Shown here: positions 1 to 7,996 of the stretch, piece after piece | Layout of the letters: each line of letters begins with the position of its first letter | Numbering within the stretch: position 1 is the first letter of the stretch | Assembly: GCF_947331465.1 (NCBI RefSeq) | Contig: NZ_CAMZOK010000003.1 | Span: 310,001 to 374,000, forward strand | Length of the DNA: 64,000 bases | Direction of reading: 5' to 3' | Origin: Shimia sp. Alg240-R146 | GTDB lineage: Bacteria; Pseudomonadota; Alphaproteobacteria; Rhodobacterales; Rhodobacteraceae | Made by a program: the position numbers and the translations under genes | Notes under the pieces: model-generated | The model's input: only the letters and a program-made list of their open reading frames with translations | What the model was told of the DNA's origin: nothing | Database searches by the model: none

Positions 1-1337
1 TTTCGAAAAACAACAATCGACGCCGCCTCAAGTTCTGACAAAAGCTCCTCTACCGCGGCGCTTGTTTGGTTCATTGAAAGGCGAAGTGCGTCTAGTGTCG
101 CACCTACCCCAGTTTGCTTTTGCGTCAGCTCTAAAATGGCTAGCGACTTCAGAAGTTGCACACCGATCTCACCGCCATCTTTCGCTTCCCACCGCGCAAT
201 TGCATCCCTCGCATTTGCAAAGTGGTGGCTGTCCAAAGACACGGCGATTGCAGCTTGCAGATTGAAATCGAGATAATCCCAAAAATCAGCCAATCCGTAG
301 TCTTTCGGATCGTCTTTGCTCGCCTTCTCAAGGTAGTCCTGAAAGCCAAACAGCTCGGAGGACCCTAAGAAACTGAAGATGCTACGCTGGTTTTGCCCAT
401 AACTACGTCGAGATGCAGGCCCGAGCACCAATGTAACAAGCGGATTGAGGGGCCAAGCGCTGGTAAGCAACTCTTTCGAAACGGCGGACGCGCCGCGTCG
501 AGCGTCGGCAAGGAGTTCCACAGCAGCTTCTGCGTTCTGCCTAGCGCTATCCGGCTGATCTGCAGCAATAATCGCCTTGCTAACCAGTTCAATCTGCTCA
601 TCGCCAGATACGTTGACGGGAATGTCGATGAAGCGACCTTGGATCTTTCCCCACTCATCTTTGATATCGCGTGCCAAGCGGCTCGCATATTCTTGGAATG
701 ACTGATGAAGGATACCCACAACGATGAGGCGGCCGCCGCTTCTCGAAGCTGCTTCACCAAGTAGTTGGAAAAAATAGGCATCTCCTGATGAGGTTGCGGC
801 ATGCTCGAGCAGCTTCCCCATTTCATCCAAAAAGAGGACTAACCCTCCAGAGTGTTCACTGTCCTCGGAGGCCAAATACTGCAAGTACTCAATGACCTTT
901 TCAGGCGTATCAAACTTCCTTTGGCGCGCTGCAAGTCTCGCATCCTTGATCCCATCACCGATCAGCTGAAAAGGTTCCATGCTGCGCCCCACGACGGACA
1001 CACATTTCCAGCCATCACGCCTCGGAGGAAGTAACCTCCATAGTTCCTTTGCAAACTCTGGATCAGTCTTGCTCGCGGCCGTCGCCCGTTCTTGCTTACC
1101 CCCACTCAACAACGCGGAGAGAGCGAGTGCGAGGCTCGACTTCCCACTTCCATACGGACCAGTCCAAGTGAAGGCACCTTGCCCGCTCTCAAATTGTTGG
1201 TGTGAAAAGTTACTGAGGATTTCCCGTACAGATGATGAGAAGACAAAGCCCTCTAGGGCTTCATTGCGGTCATCTTGATCAATTCGAACAGATCGCAGAA
1301 AGCGCCCATTCACCGAGACAATTTCGTTAAGCGGCAT
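1..1337 (-). CDS. P-loop ATPase of an Ssp-type phosphorothioation system (SspC-like), C-terminus cut by window edge
   Basis: The reading frame is open from an ATG at 1337 to the left edge, giving about 445 residues without the C-terminus. A Walker A motif, GPYGSGKS, lies at about residues 60-67 and a Walker B-like LVLFLDEMGK at about 163-172, so it is a large NTPase. The start overlaps the end of the DUF4007 gene by 11 bp, so the two are translationally coupled. In characterised Ssp systems a DUF4007 nickase (SspB) is followed by an ATPase (SspC) and an ATP-pyrophosphatase/PAPS-reductase-like protein (SspD); this order suggests the gene is sspC-like and that sspD lies beyond the edge. The family assignment rests mainly on context. 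It could be another ATPase class that travels with DUF4007 proteins. Confidence 0.65.
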   Translation of the reverse strand, partial: MPLNEIVSVNGRFLRSVRIDQDDRNEALEGFVFSSSVREILSNFSHQQFESGQGAFTWTGPYGSGKSSLALALSALLSGGKQERATAASKTDPEFAKELWRLLPPRRDGWKCVSVVGRSMEPFQLIGDGIKDARLAARQRKFDTPEKVIEYLQYLASEDSEHSGGLVLFLDEMGKLLEHAATSSGDAYFFQLLGEAASRSGGRLIVVGILHQSFQEYASRLARDIKDEWGKIQGRFIDIPVNVSGDEQIELVSKAIIAADQPDSARQNAEAAVELLADARRGASAVSKELLTSAWPLNPLVTLVLGPASRRSYGQNQRSIFSFLGSSELFGFQDYLEKASKDDPKDYGLADFWDYLDFNLQAAIAVSLDSHHFANARDAIARWEAKDGGEIGVQLLKSLAILELTQKQTGVGATLDALRLSMNQTSAAVEELLSELEAASIVVFR

Positions 1338-2268
1338 GTGACCCTCTCAAGACGGCAGTGTCGGAGGACCAAAGGTTCTCTGCAAAGTCTTGGGGAAACT
1401 CCCCATGTCTAAGAAGCTGCTTCAATCCAGCCGTCTCAGACCAGGAAATCAAACCGTCAGTCATGTCAGCAACATCGGCCAACCGATCTATCAGCTCCCA
1501 CTCCTCAAGTACGAAAACCCTTCCAGGAGACCCAGGCTCTAGTAACATTGACTGAACGCTAAGCGTGTTTGCGGAAGACGTGCGCTCCCAAAAATCGCAC
1601 ACCGCATAGAGGAAAACGCCGTTAGACAGGCTCGGTTTTCGCCCCAAGTTCATTCCGAACTTTCCACTGGACCGCCGCCGGATCAAACCCAGCTCGGTCA
1701 GCGGAGAATTGAATGCCTCTTCGTTTGGGCCCCGCTTTGGGACGCTAGGGACGTAGTTAGCCAACAAGACGCTTATATCGTTTGACAACGTCTTTTCCGT
1801 TGGCACCTTCCATCCACGCTGTTCAATAAATTCTATCAATCTTCGCAGAACCGTATCGCGGTCAAAGTTTGGCTCATTGAAAACATTGAACAACCAGTAG
1901 GTGGCTGTATGCTTTGGATTAGAGGCAATATCCCAGTGGATTTTCCAAAGAGACGAGGCGCTTTCAAGGTATGGATCGCGACCATTGGGCCCAAGTAACA
2001 GCTGACCAAAATCGGTCGTTCTAACATCCTTCCCATCCGTTGTGAGAATGCCTGCGACCTGCGCCCAAAATCGAATTGCCGCCACCATGTTTTTGCCGAC
2101 GCCAAAATGCGCAATTGCCGCACTCTCTGAGAAAATCTTATTGTTATTCAGACCACTAGAATCAACAGCTTCAAAAGCTTTCTCCAACCACCCGTAGCGC
2201 AACGGAAAGGTTTCGTGGCCGGAGAACTGCGGCTTGTAATCCTGTGTAAATGTTGTTTGTTTTTTCAT
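1327..2268 (-). CDS. sspB: DUF4007 family protein, SspB-like DNA phosphorothioation nickase
   Basis: The 313-aa protein opens with a segment containing FSGHETFPLRYGWLEKAFEA (about residues 16-35), followed by VGKNMVAAIRFWAQVAG, both typical of the DUF4007 family. SspB, a DUF4007 protein, nicks DNA during single-strand phosphorothioation in the SspABCD system. The neighbours support the same role: an ATPase overlaps its 3' end, and a cysteine desulfurase and a phosphorothioation-associated methyltransferase lie divergently upstream. The start at 2268 gives the full conserved N-terminus. The call as DUF4007 is firm; the biochemical role is inferred from family and neighbourhood. Confidence 0.78.
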   Translation of the reverse strand: MKKQTTFTQDYKPQFSGHETFPLRYGWLEKAFEAVDSSGLNNNKIFSESAAIAHFGVGKNMVAAIRFWAQVAGILTTDGKDVRTTDFGQLLLGPNGRDPYLESASSLWKIHWDIASNPKHTATYWLFNVFNEPNFDRDTVLRRLIEFIEQRGWKVPTEKTLSNDISVLLANYVPSVPKRGPNEEAFNSPLTELGLIRRRSSGKFGMNLGRKPSLSNGVFLYAVCDFWERTSSANTLSVQSMLLEPGSPGRVFVLEEWELIDRLADVADMTDGLISWSETAGLKQLLRHGEFPQDFAENLWSSDTAVLRGSHAA

Positions 2269-2395
2269 ATTGCTGCTACCCCGCTTCGGGCCCGTTATAG
2301 CGATCTTCCAAGGGGATGGTCAACGACGTCCTGGTGCTTGACCCCAGGATCAAGCTTGGTCTACAGATGACCTCCTATTTGGTAGGAAAAGCCCT
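2269..2395. promoter_or_regulatory. Divergent promoter region of the sspB-like and sspA-like genes
   Basis: This 127-bp gap separates the two divergent phosphorothioation operons and must hold both promoters. It contains an inverted repeat GCTTGA (2336-2341) / TCAAGC (2350-2355) and a smaller CCTA/TAGG dyad just before the TTG start at 2396. These could be operators for a regulator not encoded in this window. No convincing -35/-10 pair was assigned. Confidence 0.35.
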
Positions 2396-3538
2396 TTGAC
2401 CATATACCTTGATCATCAAGCAAGCACCCCGATCCTGCCAACAGTTCGGGCCGCAATGCAGCCGTTTTGGACGGATTTCCATGGTAATCCGCACTCCTCA
2501 GAGCACTCAACAGGGTGGTCTGCTAACAAGGCTACTGAATCATCGAGGACCAAAGTGGCCAACTATATTGGAGCCGATCCGGATGAGATTATTTTTACAT
2601 CCGGTGCTACAGAGGCGAATAATCTTGCCATCAAGGGACTGAGCACTCCGAAGCAAACGCAAAGTCAGCGCACGACAATCCTTGTTTCGGCGACGGAACA
2701 TAAGTGCGTATTGGAAAGTGCCGCTTTTGTTGCACAGACAAAAGGATGTATGGTTCGAGAGATTCCGGTCAACGGAAAAGGCCACGTTGACCTCGACAAA
2801 CTTCGAGACATGCTAAGCGAGGATGTCTTGTTGGTAAGCGTAGGATTGGTCAACAATGAGATCGGAACCATCCAAGATCTTGCCTCAATATCAGCACTTT
2901 GCCGCGATACGGGCGCAATCCTCCACTCCGACTTCGCGCAGGCTCCAAGCGCAGTCGACCTTCTAGAATATGCGGATTTGGCTGACATGGTTAGTCTGTC
3001 GGGGCATAAATTTGGTGGGCCCATGGGTGTTGGCGCGCTCTATGTGAGTCGTGAGTTGAAAGACCGGATTGAACCTCTGTTTCACGGAGGTGGGCAAGAG
3101 GGTGGAATTCGGTCCGGTACATTGCCCCTCCCTTTGTGTGTTGGCATTGGTTCAGCTGCGGAGTTCCATTCCTCTGAGGCTGGAACAGCCATGAGAGCGC
3201 GTGTCGCAAGTCTAAGAGACCTCTTCGTAAACAAACTGCAATCGAACCGCGACCATATAAGATTAAATGGCGATAAGCTCGCCTCCCGTCATCCTGGCAA
3301 TGCGAATCTACGGTTCGAAGGATACGATGCCGATGAAATGCTCCAAAGATTACAACCCATCGTGTCGGCTTCGACAGGTTCTGCCTGCTCTTCGGGAATT
3401 ACGGAACCAAGCTACGTCCTAAGTGCAATCGGGCTTACATCGGATGACGCGAAAGCCTCCATACGCTTTAGCTTTGGGCACACCAATACATCGGATGAAG
3501 TTCTAGAAGCCGCCGACGCCATTATAGCGGTACTCTAG
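2396..3538 (+). CDS. sspA: Cysteine desulfurase, SspA/DndA-like, of the phosphorothioation locus
   Basis: This 380-aa class V aminotransferase-fold PLP enzyme matches IscS/NifS/DndA in length. It starts YLDHQAST, has the PLP Schiff-base lysine in LSGHKFGGPMGVGALYVS (K205), a conserved AT-E-H102 motif and the persulfide cysteine in STGSACSSG (C331). It would remove sulfur from L-cysteine and pass the persulfide to the DNA-thiolating partner. The start is TTG at 2396, just after a TAGGAAAAG ribosome-site-like stretch; no earlier in-frame start fits. It is divergent from the DUF4007-ATPase pair and co-directional with the methyltransferase-like gene 72 bp downstream. The enzyme class is certain. 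The dedicated phosphorothioation role is inferred from context, since a housekeeping IscS would sit with isc/suf genes. Confidence 0.85.
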   Translation: MTIYLDHQASTPILPTVRAAMQPFWTDFHGNPHSSEHSTGWSANKATESSRTKVANYIGADPDEIIFTSGATEANNLAIKGLSTPKQTQSQRTTILVSATEHKCVLESAAFVAQTKGCMVREIPVNGKGHVDLDKLRDMLSEDVLLVSVGLVNNEIGTIQDLASISALCRDTGAILHSDFAQAPSAVDLLEYADLADMVSLSGHKFGGPMGVGALYVSRELKDRIEPLFHGGGQEGGIRSGTLPLPLCVGIGSAAEFHSSEAGTAMRARVASLRDLFVNKLQSNRDHIRLNGDKLASRHPGNANLRFEGYDADEMLQRLQPIVSASTGSACSSGITEPSYVLSAIGLTSDDAKASIRFSFGHTNTSDEVLEAADAIIAVL

Positions 3539-3610
3539 ATCGATCGCCCTTCGGTCAGGTAGGATGTTTCAAAAGAGCCTTTAGAAAGACCCAAACCCGA
3601 GGGGTGAAAC

Positions 3611-5638
3611 TTGCAAATCAAAAAATCTCTCAAAAATGCGGTTGGTAAAAAGGTCGGCCAAGCGATTTATGTGCACCGAAGCGCGGTTGATCATCTTCAG
3701 ACGAGCGCAAAGGATAAACTGAGCCTTGCACTGCAAAGGGTTCCGGAAGACTTCCAATGGTCGGTGTTGAAGATCTCGGGGCAAGACGATCAGACCTTCT
3801 CATTTTTGGACTATCAAGACTTCAGCGCCGTGGCTTTTCCAGAGCTGCGGGCAAGCCTACTCGTCAACCTCTCAGAAGCAGGCGCAAAACTGAGAAAATA
3901 CTCTGACGCAAACCCACCCATTCTCCACAGAAAGGAACTACTCCTAGCCCCGGATCATCCTCTAAGAGATGACTTTGCCAAGCTGACGCTGTCCTTAGAG
4001 AGCAAGGGGCTTTTTAAGAACATGGCAAACAAGGGAACGCGGCGGATTTGGATGGAGACACTGGCTGAAGCCGGATTGACGGTCGAAGGTCCAAACATCG
4101 TGAAGAGTGGTTTAGACTCAGAAGAGTCCCCCAAGGCTTCAACCGATGACATGAATGGCTTAGAGAAGAATAAGGTTGAGCGACACAAAACAGCGATCAC
4201 GCGAGCCGCGCTCTCAGCGCCAATGTACCTGCTGTTTACAAGTGGTCTGATCCGTCGCGATAGGACCGTTTTGGACTATGGATGCGGTCAAGGTGATGAC
4301 ATCCGAGCCCTACAGTCTGATGGCTATTCCGTCGAAGGGTGGGATCCACATTATCAACCAGATCCCAGTACTCTGAAAAAGAGCCAAGTCACCAATCTTG
4401 GATTTGTCCTCAACGTTATCGAAGATCCTGAAGAACGGGCGGAGGCACTTAAACGCGCCTTCAGCCTAACGGAGGTTTGCCTGGCCGTATCCGTCATGCT
4501 GTACGGCAAGGCTGACCTGAGTGGCGCACGGCCCTACCGAGACGGATACTTGACGTCCCGAAAGACATTCCAAAAGTACTATACCCAGGCCGAACTCAGA
4601 GACTTCATCAGCAGCGTTTTGAATGTCGAGCCCTTAGCCGTAGGCCAAGGTATATTTTTGGTATTTCGGGACGAGTTAGAAGAGCAAAGATATCTGCTAA
4701 GGCGTCAAATTGGCTTCAGGGGGCGGGAATATCGCGCCGTTCCAAAACCAAGTGCACCGCAAAAAAATACCCCAGATGAATCCACCGAAAAGCTCAGCAA
4801 AACAACCATCCAAGACCTGGCCGCTGAGATCAGGGCCTATGGCCGTCAGCCCGACATTTCAGAACTTCCAAAAAGTCTTGTGACGAGGCTTTCACGTTCA
4901 AAACAAGGCCTTCAGTATGCGGCAAGTCGAGCAATTGCAGACATAGGTCATGAAGAACTTGAAGAAATTGTCGCCGCGAGAACTGAAGATCTAAGCCTCC
5001 ACTTTGCAATGCACGCATTCTCGCAAAGAAAATCGTATGGCTCATTTCCACCTGAACTGAGGCGCGACATTCGGGCTTTCTTTGGCAGTCACAAGAGAGC
5101 ACAGGAAGCTGGACAAGCGCTCCTCTATTCAATCGGCAACCAAGACCTTCTCTTAGAAGATGCCGCCACGGCAGCCGCTTCTAGGATCGGACATTTAGAA
5201 CACGGAAAATTCCAATTTCCCGCTCATAGGCTCCAAGATTTGTCCGTCAGGCTTCGAGGGTATGTGGCACTCGCTGAAAGACTGTCTGGTGACCTGTCCG
5301 AAACAAACCTACTGAGAATACACATATATAGCCGCAAGCTGACTGCCTTAACCTATGCCGATTTTGAGACATCTTTTCTGCCGCGTTTGATGACCCGGGT
5401 GAAAGTCGAGTTCGACACCTTCGATGTTTCTATCATCGACCATTCAGCAGATAATGACGTCCGACTTCTGTACCTAAAATCCCGCTACATGATAGAGACC
5501 GATCCTCGACGAGTGGCACAGAAAGCATTTGATCAGGAAGTCTTAGACTTGAATACTCTCAATTTCAGCAATGAAGGACCGAGTTTTCGGGAGTTTGCTC
5601 AGACCCTCCTCAAGGCTGGTGTGAGAATTCCCAGCTAG
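3611..5638 (+). CDS. DNA phosphorothioation-associated putative methyltransferase
   Basis: The 675-aa protein has a central Rossmann-like SAM-binding segment: KTAITRAALSAPMY, then the glycine loop VLDYGCGQGDD at about residues 220-230, then NLGFVLNVIEDPEERAEAL and TFQKYYTQAELRDFI. This is the signature of the phosphorothioation-associated methyltransferase family (TIGR04096 type), which occurs almost only beside dnd or ssp genes. Long flanking regions of about 200 N-terminal and 300 C-terminal residues are uncharacterised. Its substrate is not established; a role in protecting, sensing or tuning modified DNA is possible. The TTG start at 3611 is preceded at the right distance by GAGGGG. It probably forms a unit with the desulfurase upstream and perhaps the nuclease 78 bp downstream. 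Confidence 0.85.
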   Translation: MQIKKSLKNAVGKKVGQAIYVHRSAVDHLQTSAKDKLSLALQRVPEDFQWSVLKISGQDDQTFSFLDYQDFSAVAFPELRASLLVNLSEAGAKLRKYSDANPPILHRKELLLAPDHPLRDDFAKLTLSLESKGLFKNMANKGTRRIWMETLAEAGLTVEGPNIVKSGLDSEESPKASTDDMNGLEKNKVERHKTAITRAALSAPMYLLFTSGLIRRDRTVLDYGCGQGDDIRALQSDGYSVEGWDPHYQPDPSTLKKSQVTNLGFVLNVIEDPEERAEALKRAFSLTEVCLAVSVMLYGKADLSGARPYRDGYLTSRKTFQKYYTQAELRDFISSVLNVEPLAVGQGIFLVFRDELEEQRYLLRRQIGFRGREYRAVPKPSAPQKNTPDESTEKLSKTTIQDLAAEIRAYGRQPDISELPKSLVTRLSRSKQGLQYAASRAIADIGHEELEEIVAARTEDLSLHFAMHAFSQRKSYGSFPPELRRDIRAFFGSHKRAQEAGQALLYSIGNQDLLLEDAATAAASRIGHLEHGKFQFPAHRLQDLSVRLRGYVALAERLSGDLSETNLLRIHIYSRKLTALTYADFETSFLPRLMTRVKVEFDTFDVSIIDHSADNDVRLLYLKSRYMIETDPRRVAQKAFDQEVLDLNTLNFSNEGPSFREFAQTLLKAGVRIPS

Positions 5639-5716
5639 ATGAAGCATCCTTAGGCTATCGTCGCTACGGCCGGTCGGAATTGGACTTTAGCGGAAGAAGG
5701 CAGGTAGTAGTCACGC

Positions 5717-7084
5717 ATGTTCGCATTTTACGATCTTGAAACCACTGGGACATCACCCGCCTTCGACCAGCCCCTACAGTTTGCGGCGATCTTGACGGAC
5801 GACGACCTTAACCAGGTCGAAAGCGTGGACATTCGCTGCAGGCTCGCGCCGCACATACTTCCAGCACCATGGGCACTTGCTGTGACAGGTGTCTCGCCAG
5901 ATCAGCTGATGGACCCTGCTCTTCCATCCTGGTTCGAGTTTTCGCATCAGATTAGCGACCTGATCAAACGCTGGGCTCCGGCGACATGGACCGGATACAA
6001 TACACTTGCCTTTGACGAAGAGTTTCTCAGGCAGTCATTCTATCAAAATCTTCATTCCAACTTGTATCAAACCCAGTTTGACAACAATGACCGGCTAGAC
6101 CTCATGAAAGTGATCTACGCTGTCCGGGAGCGCGTGCCAGACGCCCTCGAATGGCCAATAGATGATCTTGGCCGCGAGAGTTTCAAACTGGACCGTCTCG
6201 CCCCTTCCAACGGCTTTGCCAATCATGACGCCCACGATGCCCTCGGCGACGTAGAGGCAACGATCCATATGGCATCACTCATTCGCAAGCGCGCGCCTGC
6301 GGTTTGGGATCAATGCTTGTTGAACCGCGACAAACACCAAGTTGATCGATTGCTAAAGAGCGGGCATCCCGTGCGCCTGATCGAACGATTTGGCGCGGCA
6401 CCACCACGATCCTATTTCGGTGCTTACGCAGGCACAAACCCGCAGAACAGGAACTCTGTGGCTTTCCTCGACCTAGACCTCTGCGATGCCTCTATCATCG
6501 ATGCCAACGATCAAGATCTTGCCAAAGCGGTTGCTGCCTCACCCAAGCGGATACGGACGATTGCAATAAACAAAGTCCCGAACGTTTTTCCAGTAGCCAG
6601 CCCCAGCGCTTCGCATAGTTCTCTCGCCCAGTTGGTTTCTGCGCACCCTGAATTTCATAAACGAGTGGGGCAGGCATTGGCCAATCGCTATGCGGATAAG
6701 GAGCCCGCTCAATACGTCGAACAGTTGATCTATGACGAATTCTACAGCGCCGGTGACAAACAGGTCCTTGAAGAATTCACCGCAGCCGACTGGCGTGACC
6801 GCGCTCGAATTGTCACTCAACTGGACGACATCCGGCTCAAGCAACTGGGTATGCGACTTATCTTCTCCAATGCCCCAGAGTTTGCATCCATGAACTACCG
6901 ATCGGCAGCAAGCGTTGCGATCCGGGACCGCTGGCTGACCAGCGAGCCATCTACGCCATGGACGACCAAGGCAACGGTAGAAGAACAACTCCACGAGATT
7001 GTCAGTGGTGAGGTGTTAGACCAGGATCGGATTTGTGCACTTCAAGACTTCTATCACGCACGAATCTCAGAAATTGACGCATAG
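5717..7084 (+). CDS. Exonuclease I-like (SbcB family) DEDDh 3'-5' exonuclease
   Basis: The 455-aa protein carries a DEDDh exonuclease domain in its first 190 residues: DLETTG (D6, E8), GYNTLAFDEEF (D100) and HDALGD (H173, D178). The extended C-terminal part has the layout of exodeoxyribonuclease I, which digests single-stranded DNA 3' to 5' with two metal ions. It follows the phosphorothioation methyltransferase on the same strand. Here it may process nicked or modified DNA, or act as a defence nuclease. A housekeeping ExoI transported with the island is the alternative. Catalytic residues are complete, so it should be active. Family call is strong; the link to phosphorothioation is only by neighbourhood. 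Confidence 0.82.
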   Translation: MFAFYDLETTGTSPAFDQPLQFAAILTDDDLNQVESVDIRCRLAPHILPAPWALAVTGVSPDQLMDPALPSWFEFSHQISDLIKRWAPATWTGYNTLAFDEEFLRQSFYQNLHSNLYQTQFDNNDRLDLMKVIYAVRERVPDALEWPIDDLGRESFKLDRLAPSNGFANHDAHDALGDVEATIHMASLIRKRAPAVWDQCLLNRDKHQVDRLLKSGHPVRLIERFGAAPPRSYFGAYAGTNPQNRNSVAFLDLDLCDASIIDANDQDLAKAVAASPKRIRTIAINKVPNVFPVASPSASHSSLAQLVSAHPEFHKRVGQALANRYADKEPAQYVEQLIYDEFYSAGDKQVLEEFTAADWRDRARIVTQLDDIRLKQLGMRLIFSNAPEFASMNYRSAASVAIRDRWLTSEPSTPWTTKATVEEQLHEIVSGEVLDQDRICALQDFYHARISEIDA

Positions 7085-7367
7085 ATTTGCGCCAACGGGC
7101 ACGGCACGTCACCTCTACCACCCCCTGATCTATTGCGTGGGTCTTGGCTCACCAGAAGCACTGTTGTGAATTGGTCTCAAAACCGAAAACGGTAGAGCGC
7201 CTATTGCCATCGAGCTAAAGCCCGGCTCATAGATTCAAATCACAACACACGCCTGGATTGGTGTAGAAGTTTCCACACTCAAGCACCTTGACTTTGGTCG
7301 GTATCTATATGAAATTTAAAGAGAAAGATGAACTACAGCTAAGCGTTATCGCCTTTGCAGAAAGCCA
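7085..7367. other. Intergenic stretch with no recognisable gene
   Basis: Between the exonuclease and the hairpins that end the small minus-strand gene, I see only short frames without a family resemblance or a convincing ribosome site. A 63-codon plus-strand frame from 7288 runs through the hairpins and into the antisense of the small gene, and was not accepted. It may simply be the spacer between two modules of the island. Confidence 0.4.
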
Positions 7368-7410
7368 GGGCGGGAAATCCGCCCCGGCGCACCGGTCACT
7401 CGGTGACCGG
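7368..7410 (-). terminator. Paired hairpins, probable terminator of the minus-strand small gene
   Basis: Two perfect stem-loops stand side by side: GGGCGG-GAAAT-CCGCCC at 7368-7384 and CCGGTCAC-TCG-GTGACCGG at 7392-7410. The second overlaps the stop codon of the small minus-strand gene. Read on the minus strand, the GC-rich stem is followed by TGGCTTTCTG, a weak U-tract, so termination is likely but not textbook. Confidence 0.5.
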
Positions 7411-7593
7411 ATCGTCTTCGCGGCGTGGGAATGCGACCATCTCGACGTCTGGGAACATGCTGTGCTTGACGCTGATTGAGGTGATGTTGCCGTTGTCGTC
7501 GGTGCTGACGAACAGAACGCCGCAGCGGTCCCAGAAGTTCTTGCCGTCTTTTTCGCCAGATTTGACGTTCAGTTTCAGAGTTTGAGTAGCCAT
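7396..7593 (-). CDS. Small conserved island protein of unknown function (65 aa)
   Basis: The 65-aa product (start MATQTLKLNVKSGEKDGK) contains WDRCGVLFVSTDDNGNITSIS and ends in an acidic tail. It looks like a compact beta-rich protein of the kind seen on alphaproteobacterial plasmids and integrated elements next to replication genes. The ATG at 7593 is preceded by AATGAGGATCAAGC, a plausible ribosome site, and the stop is followed by terminator-like hairpins. It probably lies in the same minus-strand transcript as the replication-initiator-like gene 400 bp upstream. No function can be assigned. Confidence 0.6.
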   Translation of the reverse strand: MATQTLKLNVKSGEKDGKNFWDRCGVLFVSTDDNGNITSISVKHSMFPDVEMVAFPRREDDPVTE

Positions 7594-7996
7594 TGCTTGA
7601 TCCTCATTTGAAGTGTTTCGATGAACATGGCCAAAGCGGGCACCAAGGGGATGTCAGCTGGAAAATTGGCTCGCGAGGAATGCGCTGGCGCAGGGGAATA
7701 TTCCTGTTGAAGCGGTGTCCACACCGCGTCTTGCACGGCTGCCTGCTTATGTTCAGCAGTAAGAAACACGACATTCGCGATCACGATTTGGCTATGGCAA
7801 CCTGCGCTGCCCCGTCGAACCCAAACAAGAATAGACAGCGAGGACTTCCAAGGGCTCGTTCTCTCCTCGTCTACTGCCCTGAAACAGCGACAACGACGAA
7901 AAGAATGCGCCTTCGAATTCCATATCTCAAATTGCACCCGTGTTCTTTGCAAGGCGGATGCTGAAGGTCGTATGATCCCGCATGGCGCAAAAACTG
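7594..7996. other. 403-bp interval without a convincing gene
   Basis: Minus-strand frames here are short. One opens at 7983 and stops after about 18 codons, and another opens at 7923 and encodes about 43 residues. A longer 141-codon frame has the composition of a non-coding shadow, rich in Arg, Ser and Ala with no motif. A decayed gene between the two real minus-strand genes is possible. No RNA structure was recognised. Confidence 0.35.

Noticed and set aside
7288-7479. A 63-codon plus-strand frame upstream of and over the small island gene
   Set aside because: It crosses the hairpin region and the antisense of a better-supported gene; no ribosome site.
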